64,000 nt of DNA from Siderastrea radians (taxonomy: Eukaryota > Cnidaria > Anthozoa > Scleractinia > Rhizangiidae): positions 6,770,451-6,834,450 of the forward strand of contig OZ024897.1 of the NCBI GenBank assembly GCA_964017195.1, written 5' to 3'. Numbering within the stretch: the first letter of the stretch is position 1; each line of letters starts with the position of its first letter. The notes beneath the pieces are model-generated. The model was not told the origin of the DNA and made no database searches. It was given only the letters and a program-made list of their open reading frames with translations. The position numbers and the translations under genes are program-made. Below are positions 1-10,433 of the stretch, piece by piece.

Positions 1-128
1 GCTTGCTCCATGTTTAACAGTACACCCAAATAACTTAATAAATTGAGGTGTATTATGGGTGCCCTGTGTTACTGGATTGTACACCACAGGGCAGCCTTTG
101 TCCAAAGCCGCATTTTACCATCCCTTTG

Positions 129-3100
129 TCAGCAACATGATTTTCTTGTCGTTGCATTTTCCAACTGCACATCTCCCTTTGGTCCTAAAACAAGAGGTGA
201 AAACACCAAATCAAGAGTTTATATTGAGTTGTCTTCTTCAGTTATGAAAAGTTACTGTCCACCATGATGGTGGCAAGGGAAGTGGGGCTCAGTACCCTAA
301 AGCAAAGTGATGGGTGTTTTGGCTGCGAGGTGGGCGGAGCTACAAAGGTACAGCAGTCTGTCCAGGCAAGAATTACAGGAATTACAGAATACTAAATACA
401 AAATTAATAGAGGAGAGGAAGTAACAATACGAAAAATAGGTTATCTTTTCTTGATGTGCTGTAATGCAACTGAGATGCAAAAGCAAATAAACATACCTGA
501 GGCTTGCATTTTGCTGGATTTCATAAAATCTTCTGCTATCTTTTCAAAAACTTTATCTGCCAACAGAAATTAAAAGCAAGTGAGTTAAGTGGGTTGAAAA
601 AATGCCATTTATAAGTTTGCCCTCATCTGTAACCTATTATATGCTCCATGACCATTAATCTGATTATAGGGCTAATAAGCAAAAGCAAAAAGAATCACCA
701 AACATAAATGGCTCCTTTCAGGGAGCCACCAGAAAAACAAAATTTTGGTCACTGACAATCTAGGGAGGAGGAGCAGTAATACTAAAAAAAATTAGCTTTG
801 ATTTTAGGTTTGATGAGCCACCAAGCCCCCCAATTTATAAGAATGGTGTAGATGTTACTTTATTGTATTCAACAGTAAATTGCAAATGGTCTTGGTAGCA
901 GGAAACAAGTTAATATTTTAAAGAACAACACATCAGGGATGCCAAAACATGTCTTTGAAACTTAAAAGTGTTGTGTTGTTCTTTAAAATATTAAGCTGCA
1001 AATGGCTTTTACAGTTTATTCCAATCATTCTTTGTTTCAGGCATTTGAAAAACTTACCAACATTGTACCCTCTCTTGCTAGATGTTTCAAACACATCCCC
1101 ACCAACTTCTACATGAAAGAGAATAGAACATAGTTAAATGATAGAGCACTTCTCAGCCAAGGAAGGAAGGAAGGAAGGAAGGAAGGAAGGCATGCATGCA
1201 TAACTAAGTTAAGTCTTACTAATGGTTATTTTTTACCGTGTGGGAGGGTCGGATGAGGATTTATGACAGCTGGTATAATGCTCCTAGGACTTTTATTGTA
1301 CTTTATTGATTTTGGGTCATAACTAAAGCATTTATTTAACTACTTCCAATTCAAAGAAGCCTCTGGTCCAATCCAACTGGAAGTAAAAAGGCATGTTGAC
1401 TGATGACTCTTTTGCTATGCAGTAAACTTCAAACTGACCTCTCCCATAATTCACAGCAGTCTTGGTTTGCACTTCTCTTGGCTGAAGGGCCTCTTCTATC
1501 AGATCTAGTTTAGTTCCACAAAGATAAATCTTGCAATCCTATAGCAAAAACAGGATACACATGAACAGTGTGTGTTTAATTTGCACTATCAAAATGTCGG
1601 ATGTGCAACAGGTGCATTAATCAAGGCCAAAAAATGTAAAAAAAAAATGGAAAGTTGCCCATTTCAGTTTTTGCTCACAGGCTGGAAGAGTGGTCATGCT
1701 GTAGGGGATAGCACATTGGACCTTAACCCTTTAAACCCTGATATAAAAATGCATTATTCTCTTTTAAGTTCTTCATATGTTTCTTATATGGAACCAGTAA
1801 GGAGAATTTGTCTAAATATCAAGACAACTGATCCTTGCTGATCACTTCCTATATTCTCATCACTTGAATGTCTGAACAAGTATTGATGATGTAAAGAGAA
1901 AATTCATTTTCATCACGGGGGGGGTGTATCAAGGCTTGGTTGCTGCATTGTGTATCAATTGTTGCTTCCTTAGATAAGAAACTCTACTATACATTGTCTC
2001 AAGAAAGCTTTATTTACCCATGTTAACCAGCAAAAATTTATTGAAAGACAGGACCAGAGCCGATGAAGTCAAACAAGGTTTATTTTAGACATCTATGGAT
2101 AAGGTTTCATCTAATAATAGCTACACTTGATTTCTTGCCTATGTCTTGCTAAAAATGTGATCATTTTCAATTTATGTATCTAAATATTCATTTTTCTCAA
2201 ATGTCTGAACTCTTGATAATCTGGCCTTTTTTGGAGAGTCACCATGACGATGTCTGGATGATTGAGCTAGGACAGTACAGTACAGTAAAGGAAATCATCA
2301 ACTTGTGGAAACAATCTTTGATGCCTTAAGGAATATATGTAAATGTAAACTGGTAAGGAAAATTGGTTAAGTTAAACCAGGGACTTACAGGTTCAGCAGC
2401 TTTTAGTTGATCAACCCAAAACTTGGTTTTATCAAAACTGCTACGGTCTGTTAGGTCTAAAAAGAAGAAACAAACAAAGTTTGCTTACAACAACCACTAA
2501 GTCAGCCAAGAGAGTCACGGTGGGGCCAAACCACCCCCCAAATGGGTCATTTTAATAGACTAATTTTGCTTCTTTTTCCATATTTCTTTTCCAAACTTGG
2601 CAAAAAACTTTGGGTTGTTGCCCAATTTTTTTAAGTACGAGAATGACTAAAAAGGCCAAATTGTGACATCATAATGGCTGATGTCACAAAACGAGTTAAC
2701 TGAAAATTTCAAATTTGAAATAAAAAGTTATGTCATCTGAAAGAACTTGGCAAGGGGAGTAAAATGCTGAAAACCGTACCTCACTAAGACAAACGTATCT
2801 TGAGTTATGGCAATTTAAACACATTTAAAGTGTCCCCCCCGGAACCATACTTTTCTTCTAAAAACAATCCTGTTGATCTTTTTTGTACAGTTTTTTCCAT
2901 GCAAGCTAATAATCTGGTAAAATGGACTTCTTGTTGTTCCAAAAAATCGTATCATTTTAGATTTTAAGTTTTTGGCTCAAAAACGATAACATTAGCAAGT
3001 GCATAATTGATCACGTGACACTTAATTACGTCACAAAACTGGTTTGGGGGCTCTAGCTCTCAGGCAGGAAAAAACTTTTCCGAGTTTTTCTTTTTCATTT

Positions 3101-6100
3101 AGCTTCCGTCATTTAAGACATCTTATCTGCAACTTAAATGGTGTCATTGACGCAACAAAACAACACTTAAATTCAAACGTATTACACAAGGGGGGACCCT
3201 ATTTTGAGACTGTGAAATTTTCAAAAACTAAAATGCCATATCTCATCCATTATTTGTCACATCGACAAACTGTTTTCAGCATTCAACTCCTCTTGACGTG
3301 TTCTTTCTAAAACACTAGAAAAATTTACAAATTTACAAATTTTATTTTAGAGAATAATATGACGTCACCAATTATGACATCATAATTTGACATTTGGCAT
3401 CACCATTCATGTCAAATTGTTTGGCACAAAGACCCATATCAAATTACCAAGTTTGGTAAAGAGATGATGAAAAGTAACAAAATTATTAAAAATTAACCAA
3501 CAACCGGACATTTTCATGACCCATTTGGGGGGGTGGTTTGGCCCCACTGTGGTCTTTAATCAAAGATGATGCTGTAGCCCACATTTCAAGCTTAGAGACT
3601 AAACAAGTACAGGAATATTAAAAGTACAAACCATAGCATAAAATAGCGGCTCTGGCACTGCGGTAATACATTGCACTCATGGCTTGATACCTTTCTGCTC
3701 CAGCTGTGTCCTAAAATGAACAAAATGATTTCTAAGTTTAAACTATGTAGAATATAAAAATTGTGTGCCTGAAATATTTTCATCTTTTCATTCCAATAAG
3801 ACAGAAGCTTTAATTAATAGAGTGACACTGTTCAGCTGGTTATCACAGGGGACACAAAAATTTGGGTGTTACTTAATAAGGTGACTTAATTAAACTATAA
3901 TTAATGATGAGCTTAATAACACTCACTGATATCATTGATATTTAATGAACATCACTAAATCAGATAGAGATTCTATCCTGATTTACACAAGCTTTTCCTT
4001 GGATTTACTTGCACAATCATGAACATTTAGAGACATTTGTGATATACTAAGTAATAAAGTAAACAGAACATGCGTAAGCTTTATGATAGGCTTACCCATA
4101 TTGCCAGAGATAAATTCCTGCCTTGAATATAAAGATCTTTTCTACAAAAGGCTGCTCCAATTGTCTGTAATAGAATTAAATCAATGGTAATATATTATTG
4201 CCAGTCAGACCCATGAAACAACATTTACATAACCCTTTAAGCCCTGATATGAAAATGTATATTCTCCTTACTGTTCTCAGTACATTTTTTATGGAAATAG
4301 TAAGGAGAATTTGTCTAAAGATCAAGGCATCTTATCCCCAGTGATCATTTCCTTTATTCTCATCACTTCTGTGTTTGAACAAGGAGAAATGATGTAAAGA
4401 GAAAAAAAATTATTTTTGTCACTGAGAGGGCTTAAAGGGTTAATAGTTTGCACTTGTTGTGTCAGGTATAAAAGTACAAGCCTAATGAAGTTAAGTCACT
4501 TCATAACTAATCTTGAGCTAACTGATTGTTTTATGAAATCTGATGGGTCTTAAGTATTAACCCCTAACATTCATTTTGAGTACACTCTTTAATCTGTGAT
4601 TACTGCTTAGTAATGATTACTTGCAGTAATCACAGATTAAAGAGTGTAAACAATATTTATTTATTGTTAACATTTGTAGCGACTGCTGACATATCTGTCT
4701 TTTATACATTCTGCAATTTCTACATTCATTCTTTTAAAAACATTGCACACTCTCCTTACTGTTTTCCATACATTACGTATGGAACTAAGTAAGGCAAATT
4801 TGTGTAGATATCAAGACATCTTATCCTTGGTGATTGTTTCCTTAATTCTCATCACTTGAATGTTGGAACAAGCACTAATGTTGTAAAGAGAAATTTCATT
4901 TTCATCACTGTTAGGGCTTAAAGGGTTAACAGTATCTTTTTTCATCATTATTGTATTATCTTGGTAGTCATAGTGAAAAGCAAACTGTCCAAATTAAAGA
5001 ATCTTGTTTTCATCCCTCCCAGGACTTGTCTCACATTTGCAGAGTGTAGCCTTCCCCAGCCAATGTGACAAGATTTTTCAAAGGAACCTCTCTTATGCCT
5101 TACATTTTTTAAAAAGGTAATAAAGTTATATAGGAAGAGTGTGAACAATACAGACTGAAGTTACTCAAACAAATAAACAGGATAATAATTTTTGATTTAA
5201 GAATCCTCTACCGGATAATAAGAAAAACATTTCTTTGAAGCCTTATGAATGTAACAGTCACAAAATAAAACCAGTAATCCACAAAAGACTAACAAATGGA
5301 TTTTGAAAACCACAAAATAATAAATTATAATATTTTCTTCTTGGGTCTTTTAAAGTTCCCCATGACTATTTCATCTTTGGAAAGACATACCGTATTTACT
5401 TGAATAAGCGCCGCAGTGCTTATTAAATTTATCGTGCCTCAAATGCAGCGCTTATTCGAGGGCGGTGCTTATTTGAGGGCACCGCTTATTTAAAAATTGG
5501 ACGCGATACAGAAATCTTTTCTTTTAATTTAACGGTGTATTTTCTATCTGTACGAAATGGACAGAAAACAACTGATCCTCAGCTTATACAAAATAAAATC
5601 GAATCTTACTTGAGTGATTGTATAAAACGAAAATATGCGACAGCACGCGACCCCAGCAAACGGAAGCTTTACAAAATTTTATTGAAACTCTAGATCTTCC
5701 TAAACTTAGCGATGAGGAACAAACAAAGCTAGAACATGAATTGACACTGGAAGAGATTAAGAACACACTACCTTCCTTTCAAAATAATAAAACTCTGGGC
5801 GAGGACAGATTCACCAAAGAATTTTATGAAATGTTCTTCAACACTCCTTGCAGTTAGCTCTTAAATTCCTATAAGGAGGCCTTTCGTAGTGGTAAATTAT
5901 CAATTTCACAGAGAAGAGGCATTATCTCTTTAATACTGAAAAGTGACAGTGACTTGACGGAAGTTTCCAGCTGGTGCCCTATAACTCTTCTAAATGTCGA
6001 TTATAAAATTTTAACAAAGATAATGGCCAAAAGAATTGAAACCTTTCTGCCTGACGGAAGTTTCCAGCTGGCGCCCTATAACTCTTCTAAATGTCGATTA

Positions 6101-9100
6101 TAAAATTTTAACAAAGATAATGGCCAAAAGAATTGAAACCTTTCTGCCTAAATTAATTCACTCAGACCAAACCGGTTTCATTAAGGGAAGATATATTGGT
6201 CAAAATATAAGATTATTAAGTGGCATATACAAATATAGAGCAGCTTCCAGGAATACTCCTTTTTGTTGACTTTGAGAAAGCTTTTGATTCAATTGAATGG
6301 AACCTTATATCCAAAGTCCTGGAGGTATTTAACTTTGGTCCGGTCATCAGGAAATGGTTCTCTGTCACATACAACGACGCGGAATCAGTGGCGATGAACA
6401 ATGGTTTCTCAACAAATTACTTTAAAATTTCTAGAGTAGTATGTCAGGGATGCCCACTCAGTCCCTTCTTGTTCATTCTCGCGGTAGAAATATTAGCATG
6501 CAAAATCCAAAAAGATTCGAGCTGTAAAGGTATCATATTCTTCCGAATCAACAGGAAGCTAAAATCGCTCAGTTTGCAGATGATACAACTTTTATCGCCG
6601 TGATACAGATTCTCTCACTTGTTTCCTTCCCAATATTAAACTTTTTGGGAATATCTCGGGTCTTAAACTAAATCATAAAAAAAAAAACAAAAGTAATGTG
6701 GATCGGTTCGTTAAAAGGTAGTAGAGCCAAAGCCCTGCATTTCTCTTGTACTAAAGATCCAATAAAACCACTTGGAACATATTTATCGTATAATAAAGAT
6801 AAAAATAATGAAGAAAATTTCTTTAATAAGATCTGTAAAATGAAAACCAAGTTTAATTTGTGGTTAACGCGAGACCTTACTCTTTATGGTAGAACCCTGC
6901 TCGCTAAAATAATTGGTATTTCTCAGTTAATTTATACTGCATCCATGCTTAGCGTTCCAGAAACAGTGATTAAGAACACCCAGGTGCTCTTGTTTAATTT
7001 CTTTGGGAAAAATAAAAACGATAAAGTTAAAAGGGACGTGATATATCAACCACTCTCAAAAGGAGGTCTGAACTTCCAAATTTTAGGATTATGGTCCAAT
7101 CATTACGCTTAGCCTGGCTAAGTAGACTGCTTTAGAAGCGACACAAATGATACATGGAAGGCTATTCCAAATTACTATTTTAATAAACATGGAGGCCTGG
7201 CATTTCTTCTTAACTGCAATTACAATGCCTCAAAACTTGCAAAAACACCTTTCTCTTTTTTATTGTGAACTCTTAGAAAATTTTAGTGTTGTGAAGAAAA
7301 ATAAGCCTCAAGACGCTAACAGTAAATTCATCTAAGTTGTGGAACAACCAAAACATTACAATCGACGGCAATCCAGTGTTTTGGAAATCATGGTTTGATA
7401 GCAGTATTCTCTTTGTCCACGATATTTTGAATGCGGAAGGGAATTTTCTCTCACTTGAAGAATTTCAGAGTAAATTTAAAATCAAAATTAATTTTTTGCA
7501 ATATTTTCAATTATTATCAGCAATTTCGACTGATCTGAAGAAGCTAGCTAGTGAATCTCCACATCCAGATGTGCGCCTCGACTCTATTGCATCTCCATTT
7601 TTAAAAATCTCAGAAGGCGTGAACTTAGATCTAAAGAAACTGCATTGCAAAACTTACTATAAATTAATGAATGAGAAATCTACTCATTCCCAAAATCTCA
7701 GCAGATTGGTAGAAATGCTTTAGCCGCATCTACGCCTTTTCTAAAGATGATAGACTAAGACAGTTTTCCTTTAAATTGTTACATAGAATAATGACAACTA
7801 GAAAAGAGTTGAAAAGATACAACATGGCTAATGACGATCTCTGTACTCTTTGCTCGAATCCGGACTCCATCGAGCATACCTTTCTTAACTGTCACAACTC
7901 AATGTACTTTGACAACCTCACCCTTAGGTGTTTCAATGGCATGCACAATATAGAGATAGATCTCTCTGGTGATCAGTTTGTTTGTTATATTATGGAAACA
8001 GTAGTCTTTCTAATTTAACTCCTCTCCAAAAATGCAGACTAGACATACTTCTAGTATACCAAAAACAGTATATTTGTAACTGTAAGGTCCTTGAAAAAAA
8101 CCTTAATCTTGATGAATTTACAAATAAGATCTTCCTACAATTGAAACTTGAAAATTATAGCACCTTGTAATCTCTTCTTTGCCTACCTTTCAAGTAAAAT
8201 AAATCAAAAATAAAATTATAAAAAGTAAAAAAAAGTAAAATAAAATTATTAAATGTAATCTGATATTGTTAATTAGAATATTTATGTAAGCCTATTAGAA
8301 AGGTATATTTTAAGGTATTCCCTCTTCTTAAACTTTTATTTCTTCTATTTTGCAGGTAAAAAATGTAAAGCTTATAACATAGAATGTTAGTTAAGCTCTT
8401 TATAGCATATTCAATTTTTTGTCTTTGTAATGCTCTCTGTTCATTCAGCTTTTCTATTGCTATATTTTTTTCTAGTAATTTTGCTGTACTCCTTTTTTGA
8501 GTGTATGTAGTGTTAGCTCAATAAAAAAAAAAAAAAAAACTAACAGAAGCATCATTGTGGGCTTGTTGTGCCAGCAAAGCTGGGCTTGTTGTGCCGGCAA
8601 AGTTCACAGCCTTCACAACAGAACTACGTATTGCGAGAATTCTGGACAGAGAACTTAATGGGCGAGTGGTGAAATATAATCACTTTGAACTGAAGAACGT
8701 TGCTTTTGATGAAAAGAAATTTCCAATGCTGTTTTAGAAGCTTTTAGAGTTGCTTTGTAGTGGTTTTTTTAGTTATACGGTATTGCTCGAATAAGTGCCA
8801 CATTGGGACTGCCGCGCTTATTTGGGGGTGGCGCTTATTAACTTTTTTGTCCCAATTGCGGCGCTTATTCGGGGGCAGCACTTATTCAAGTAAATACAGT
8901 AAGGTAACCGGTCATAGCTATCATGCTAAGGACCCACCAGAATGATTGGAGTGGCTTCCTCTAGTCTTCCTAGCCCCCTATCCTTATTCCAGAGCCCACG
9001 CCATCTTGCATAACCACATGGTCCCTCCCTACAATTTACAGTGGATGTTCTATGGTCCCACCACCCTGGGTAGAAGACCCATGGGATCTCCTATGGTCTT

Positions 9101-10154
9101 ACCTCCCCTGACGGAAGACCTATGGCATCCTCTATGCCACCACCTCTCCTAATAGATAAACTATATAGCCTCCTACTACAGTTAGAGATACTATATAAAG
9201 TGCTCAGTAGAAGAAGGTCGTTAATTGAGATCTTGACCAAAAATGCTAAAAATTTGAAAGATGCATACACTGAGTCTATAAGATTCTAAACAAAGTGTTT
9301 GACTGGGAACTAATTAAGATGGAATTTTGTGAAGGTGTTTGCTAAAGGGAGAAGGTTGCTTATTAATAACTAATATATTAAATTAATATATCTATTAAAT
9401 TATAGTAATAATAACAATATTAATACTAATATTAATGATACTAATACTATTACACTGTATGTTATTTTTTGTCAAAAGCTGAAAAGTACCTACACTGTAC
9501 AGCACAATAGGAAATGACTACAAAAAGGTTTTTTTTAACAGTTACAACAATGGTAAATTATTCAAGGTTCCCTCTGAGGGAATAATAAATCCTAAAACCT
9601 CAGAGTAAAACATGGATTATATAACTTACATTATTTTAAGCCGACAAGTTTTTTTTATTTTATTATTTTTTTTTTTTTCTACGAAGAGCACGTCCACAGG
9701 AAATGGCTGGTGGAAGGGTTTTACTTGAATGCGCAAATTGCGAGATTCCATACAGAGAGTCAAAAGTTAGAACAACAGTGTATCCCTCAAGGTCTCTTTC
9801 AAGACAGAAACTACTATCCTAATACAAATGAAAGCTAAAGATAAGCTTACAGCTGTCTGCCATACTGTACAAGGTAGTTCTAACGTTTGAGTTTCTGGAT
9901 GAAACCCTAGTGGAGCGCTAAAGTGTGGCCATTCAAACGAAAGCTGATGACCTGAAAGTTTCCGTGGTGTCTCTGCTCTGCACTTTTGAGCATTAGCACT
10001 CTGTGAGATAAATAAAATATAGGAATAAAGAATGTGTACTCACACTAGGAGTTTCTTCGCTGAAGGATCGAGTGATGTATCGGGTGACAAGGCAGGTTTT
10101 TCCGCTGTTCACTTTCCCTAGAAGGACGACTTTAAGATATGTTTTCTCTTGCAT
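129..10154 (-). CDS. RAB24: Rab24-like small GTPase, complete, 8 coding exons
   Basis: Coding exons read on the minus strand: 10154-10044, 4164-4096, 3710-3632, 2456-2389, 1538-1439, 1108-1058, 556-497, 184-129. All junctions are GT-AG and phases match, giving 594 bp and 197 aa. Seen in the protein: P-loop GKVNSGKT (13-20), switch I TIGAAF (38-43), DTAGAERY (61-68), CGTKLDL (116-122) in place of NKxD, ETSSK, and C-terminal KSCC for double prenylation. Family knowledge: Rab24 is an atypical Rab linked to autophagy and late endosomes, with low GTPase activity because the switch II Gln is replaced (Ser in mammals). Here that residue is Ala65, which together with the TKxD motif favours Rab24 over other Rabs. 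Intron 1 (about 5.9 kb) holds nested transposons. Start chosen because the reading opens directly into the Rab beta-1 strand. Confidence 0.93.
910..994. repeat. Hairpin with perfect 23-bp stem (Rab24 intron)
   Basis: Positions 910-932 and 972-994 are perfect reverse complements (arm begins TTAATATTTTAAAGAAC) around a loop of about 39 bp. It is intronic, between exons at 556 and 1058. It resembles the end of a small foldback element; no target duplication was identified. Confidence 0.75.
1161..1200. repeat. GGAA microsatellite with CATGCATG end
   Basis: Eight to nine copies of GGAA followed by GGCATGCATGCATAA. Intronic simple repeat in the Rab24 gene. Confidence 0.9.
1725..1921. repeat. MITE copy, AACCCTTTAA family (right end lost)
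   Basis: Begins AACCCTTTAAACCCTGATAT and shares its interior (GGAGAATTTGTCTAAATATC, TCTCATCACTTGAATG) with 4231-4443, 4745-4928 and, more divergent, 58771-58970. The right terminal inverted repeat is missing, replaced by a G run. Confidence 0.7.
2516..3551. mobile_element. Non-autonomous TIR transposon, about 1.04 kb
   Basis: Terminal inverted repeats of about 38 bp: the left end begins CACGGTGGGGCCAAACCACC, and the right end is its inverse (GGTGGTTTGGCCCCACTGTG). The interior has no transposase-like frame and carries further inverted segments such as TGACATCATAAT. It sits in the Rab24 intron between exons 2389-2456 and 3632-3710. Superfamily not assigned; no clear target duplication. Confidence 0.8.
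4231..4443. repeat. MITE, AACCCTTTAA family, both ends present
   Basis: Left end AACCCTTTAAGCCCTGATAT; right end GGGCTTAAAGGGTTAA is its inverse. Length about 213 bp. This is the most complete of four copies in the window and defines the family. Confidence 0.8.
4581..4648. repeat. Perfect 26-bp-stem hairpin, loop of 16 bases
   Basis: Arms 4581-4606 and 4623-4648 are perfectly complementary (ACACTCTTTAATCTGTGATT...). The size is miRNA-precursor-like, but a perfect stem with an AT-rich loop also fits a young MITE relic. It lies in Rab24 intron 1. Confidence 0.75.
4745..4928. repeat. MITE copy, AACCCTTTAA family (left end degraded)
   Basis: The interior matches 4231-4443 (CTCCTTACTGTT..., AAATTTGTGTAGATATCAAG), and it ends with the intact right terminus GGGCTTAAAGGGTTAA. 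The left terminus is no longer recognisable. Confidence 0.7.
5388..8901. mobile_element. TIR DNA transposon (AATAAGCGCCG family) interrupted by a LINE
   Basis: Left end TACCGTATTTACTTGAATAA and right end, inverted, TACTGTATTTACTTGAATAA, each followed by several inverted AATAAGCGCCGC/GCGCTTATT blocks. The LINE at about 5575-8540 fills the middle. The remaining right interior (8541-8737) has a short open stretch ([15 protein letters not shown], residues 19-33 of a 60-codon frame) of unknown origin. Transposase not identified, so superfamily unassigned. Confidence 0.65.
5575..8540 (+). mobile_element. L1/Tx1-group LINE, 5'-truncated and broken, with poly(A) tail
   Basis: Broken frames in order read as a non-LTR reverse transcriptase: [75 protein letters not shown], then FADD (6573-6584) in a shifted frame, and a C-terminal [17 protein letters not shown] zinc-like motif. 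A poly(A) run ends at 8539. No endonuclease domain is present, so the 5' half is missing. Frameshifts and stops make it inactive. A 97-bp direct duplication lies at 5956-6149. Group assignment is from motif style and poly(A) tail. Confidence 0.85.
8902..10043. other. Rab24 intron 1 remainder: no gene seen
   Basis: AT-rich intronic DNA. At 8985-9150 there is a weakly repeated CCTATGG/CCCATGG-containing tract with a short frame that I do not believe is coding. At 9380-9450 there is ATTAATA-rich low complexity, and at 9645-9680 a T-rich run. No splice-consistent exon with Rab similarity is missing. Confidence 0.6.
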
Positions 10155-10251
10155 TTCATTTACAGTTAGTGTGATAGATGAACTCTATCACCGACGATTA
10201 GGGAACAGCATTGAAAGGCAACATTTACAACAGCCTGATTTCCGCCTATAA

Positions 10252-10264
10252 AACCGCCATGTTT
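10252..10264 (-). promoter_or_regulatory. Possible YY1-like motif upstream of the Rab24 gene
   Basis: On the minus strand ACATGGCGG lies about 100 bp upstream of the Rab24 start codon. It matches the core of YY1 sites, which often sit near transcription starts of housekeeping genes. Motif match only. Confidence 0.2.
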
Positions 10265-10359
10265 TGTTTGTTGTCAAAACGTCATGTAAGATGCACAATG
10301 AATAACTACGTTAGGGATCGGGGGGAGGAGACGTAAAATGTACCAGCCAGGGACTGACG

Positions 10360-10433
10360 GCCCACGCCTTGGATCACTCGGCGGATCACTCAGTGCAAGG
10401 TCTGCCAAATGCAGAATGCAGACTACTGAATGT
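10360..10433 (+). other. Possible degenerate 5.8S-rRNA-like segment, interrupted by LINE
   Basis: GGATCACTCGGC, repeated as GGATCACTCAGTGC, matches the conserved 5' part of animal 5.8S rRNA. GAATGCAG and, after the LINE (12645-12652), GTGAATTG fall in the same order as GAACGCAG and GTGAATTG in 5.8S. The match is patchy and from memory, so it may be chance or a rRNA-derived repeat. Confidence 0.25.

Noticed and set aside
1572..1841. 89-codon plus frame next to a Rab24 exon
   Set aside because: Lies opposite the Rab24 gene and runs into a MITE copy. No protein similarity seen.
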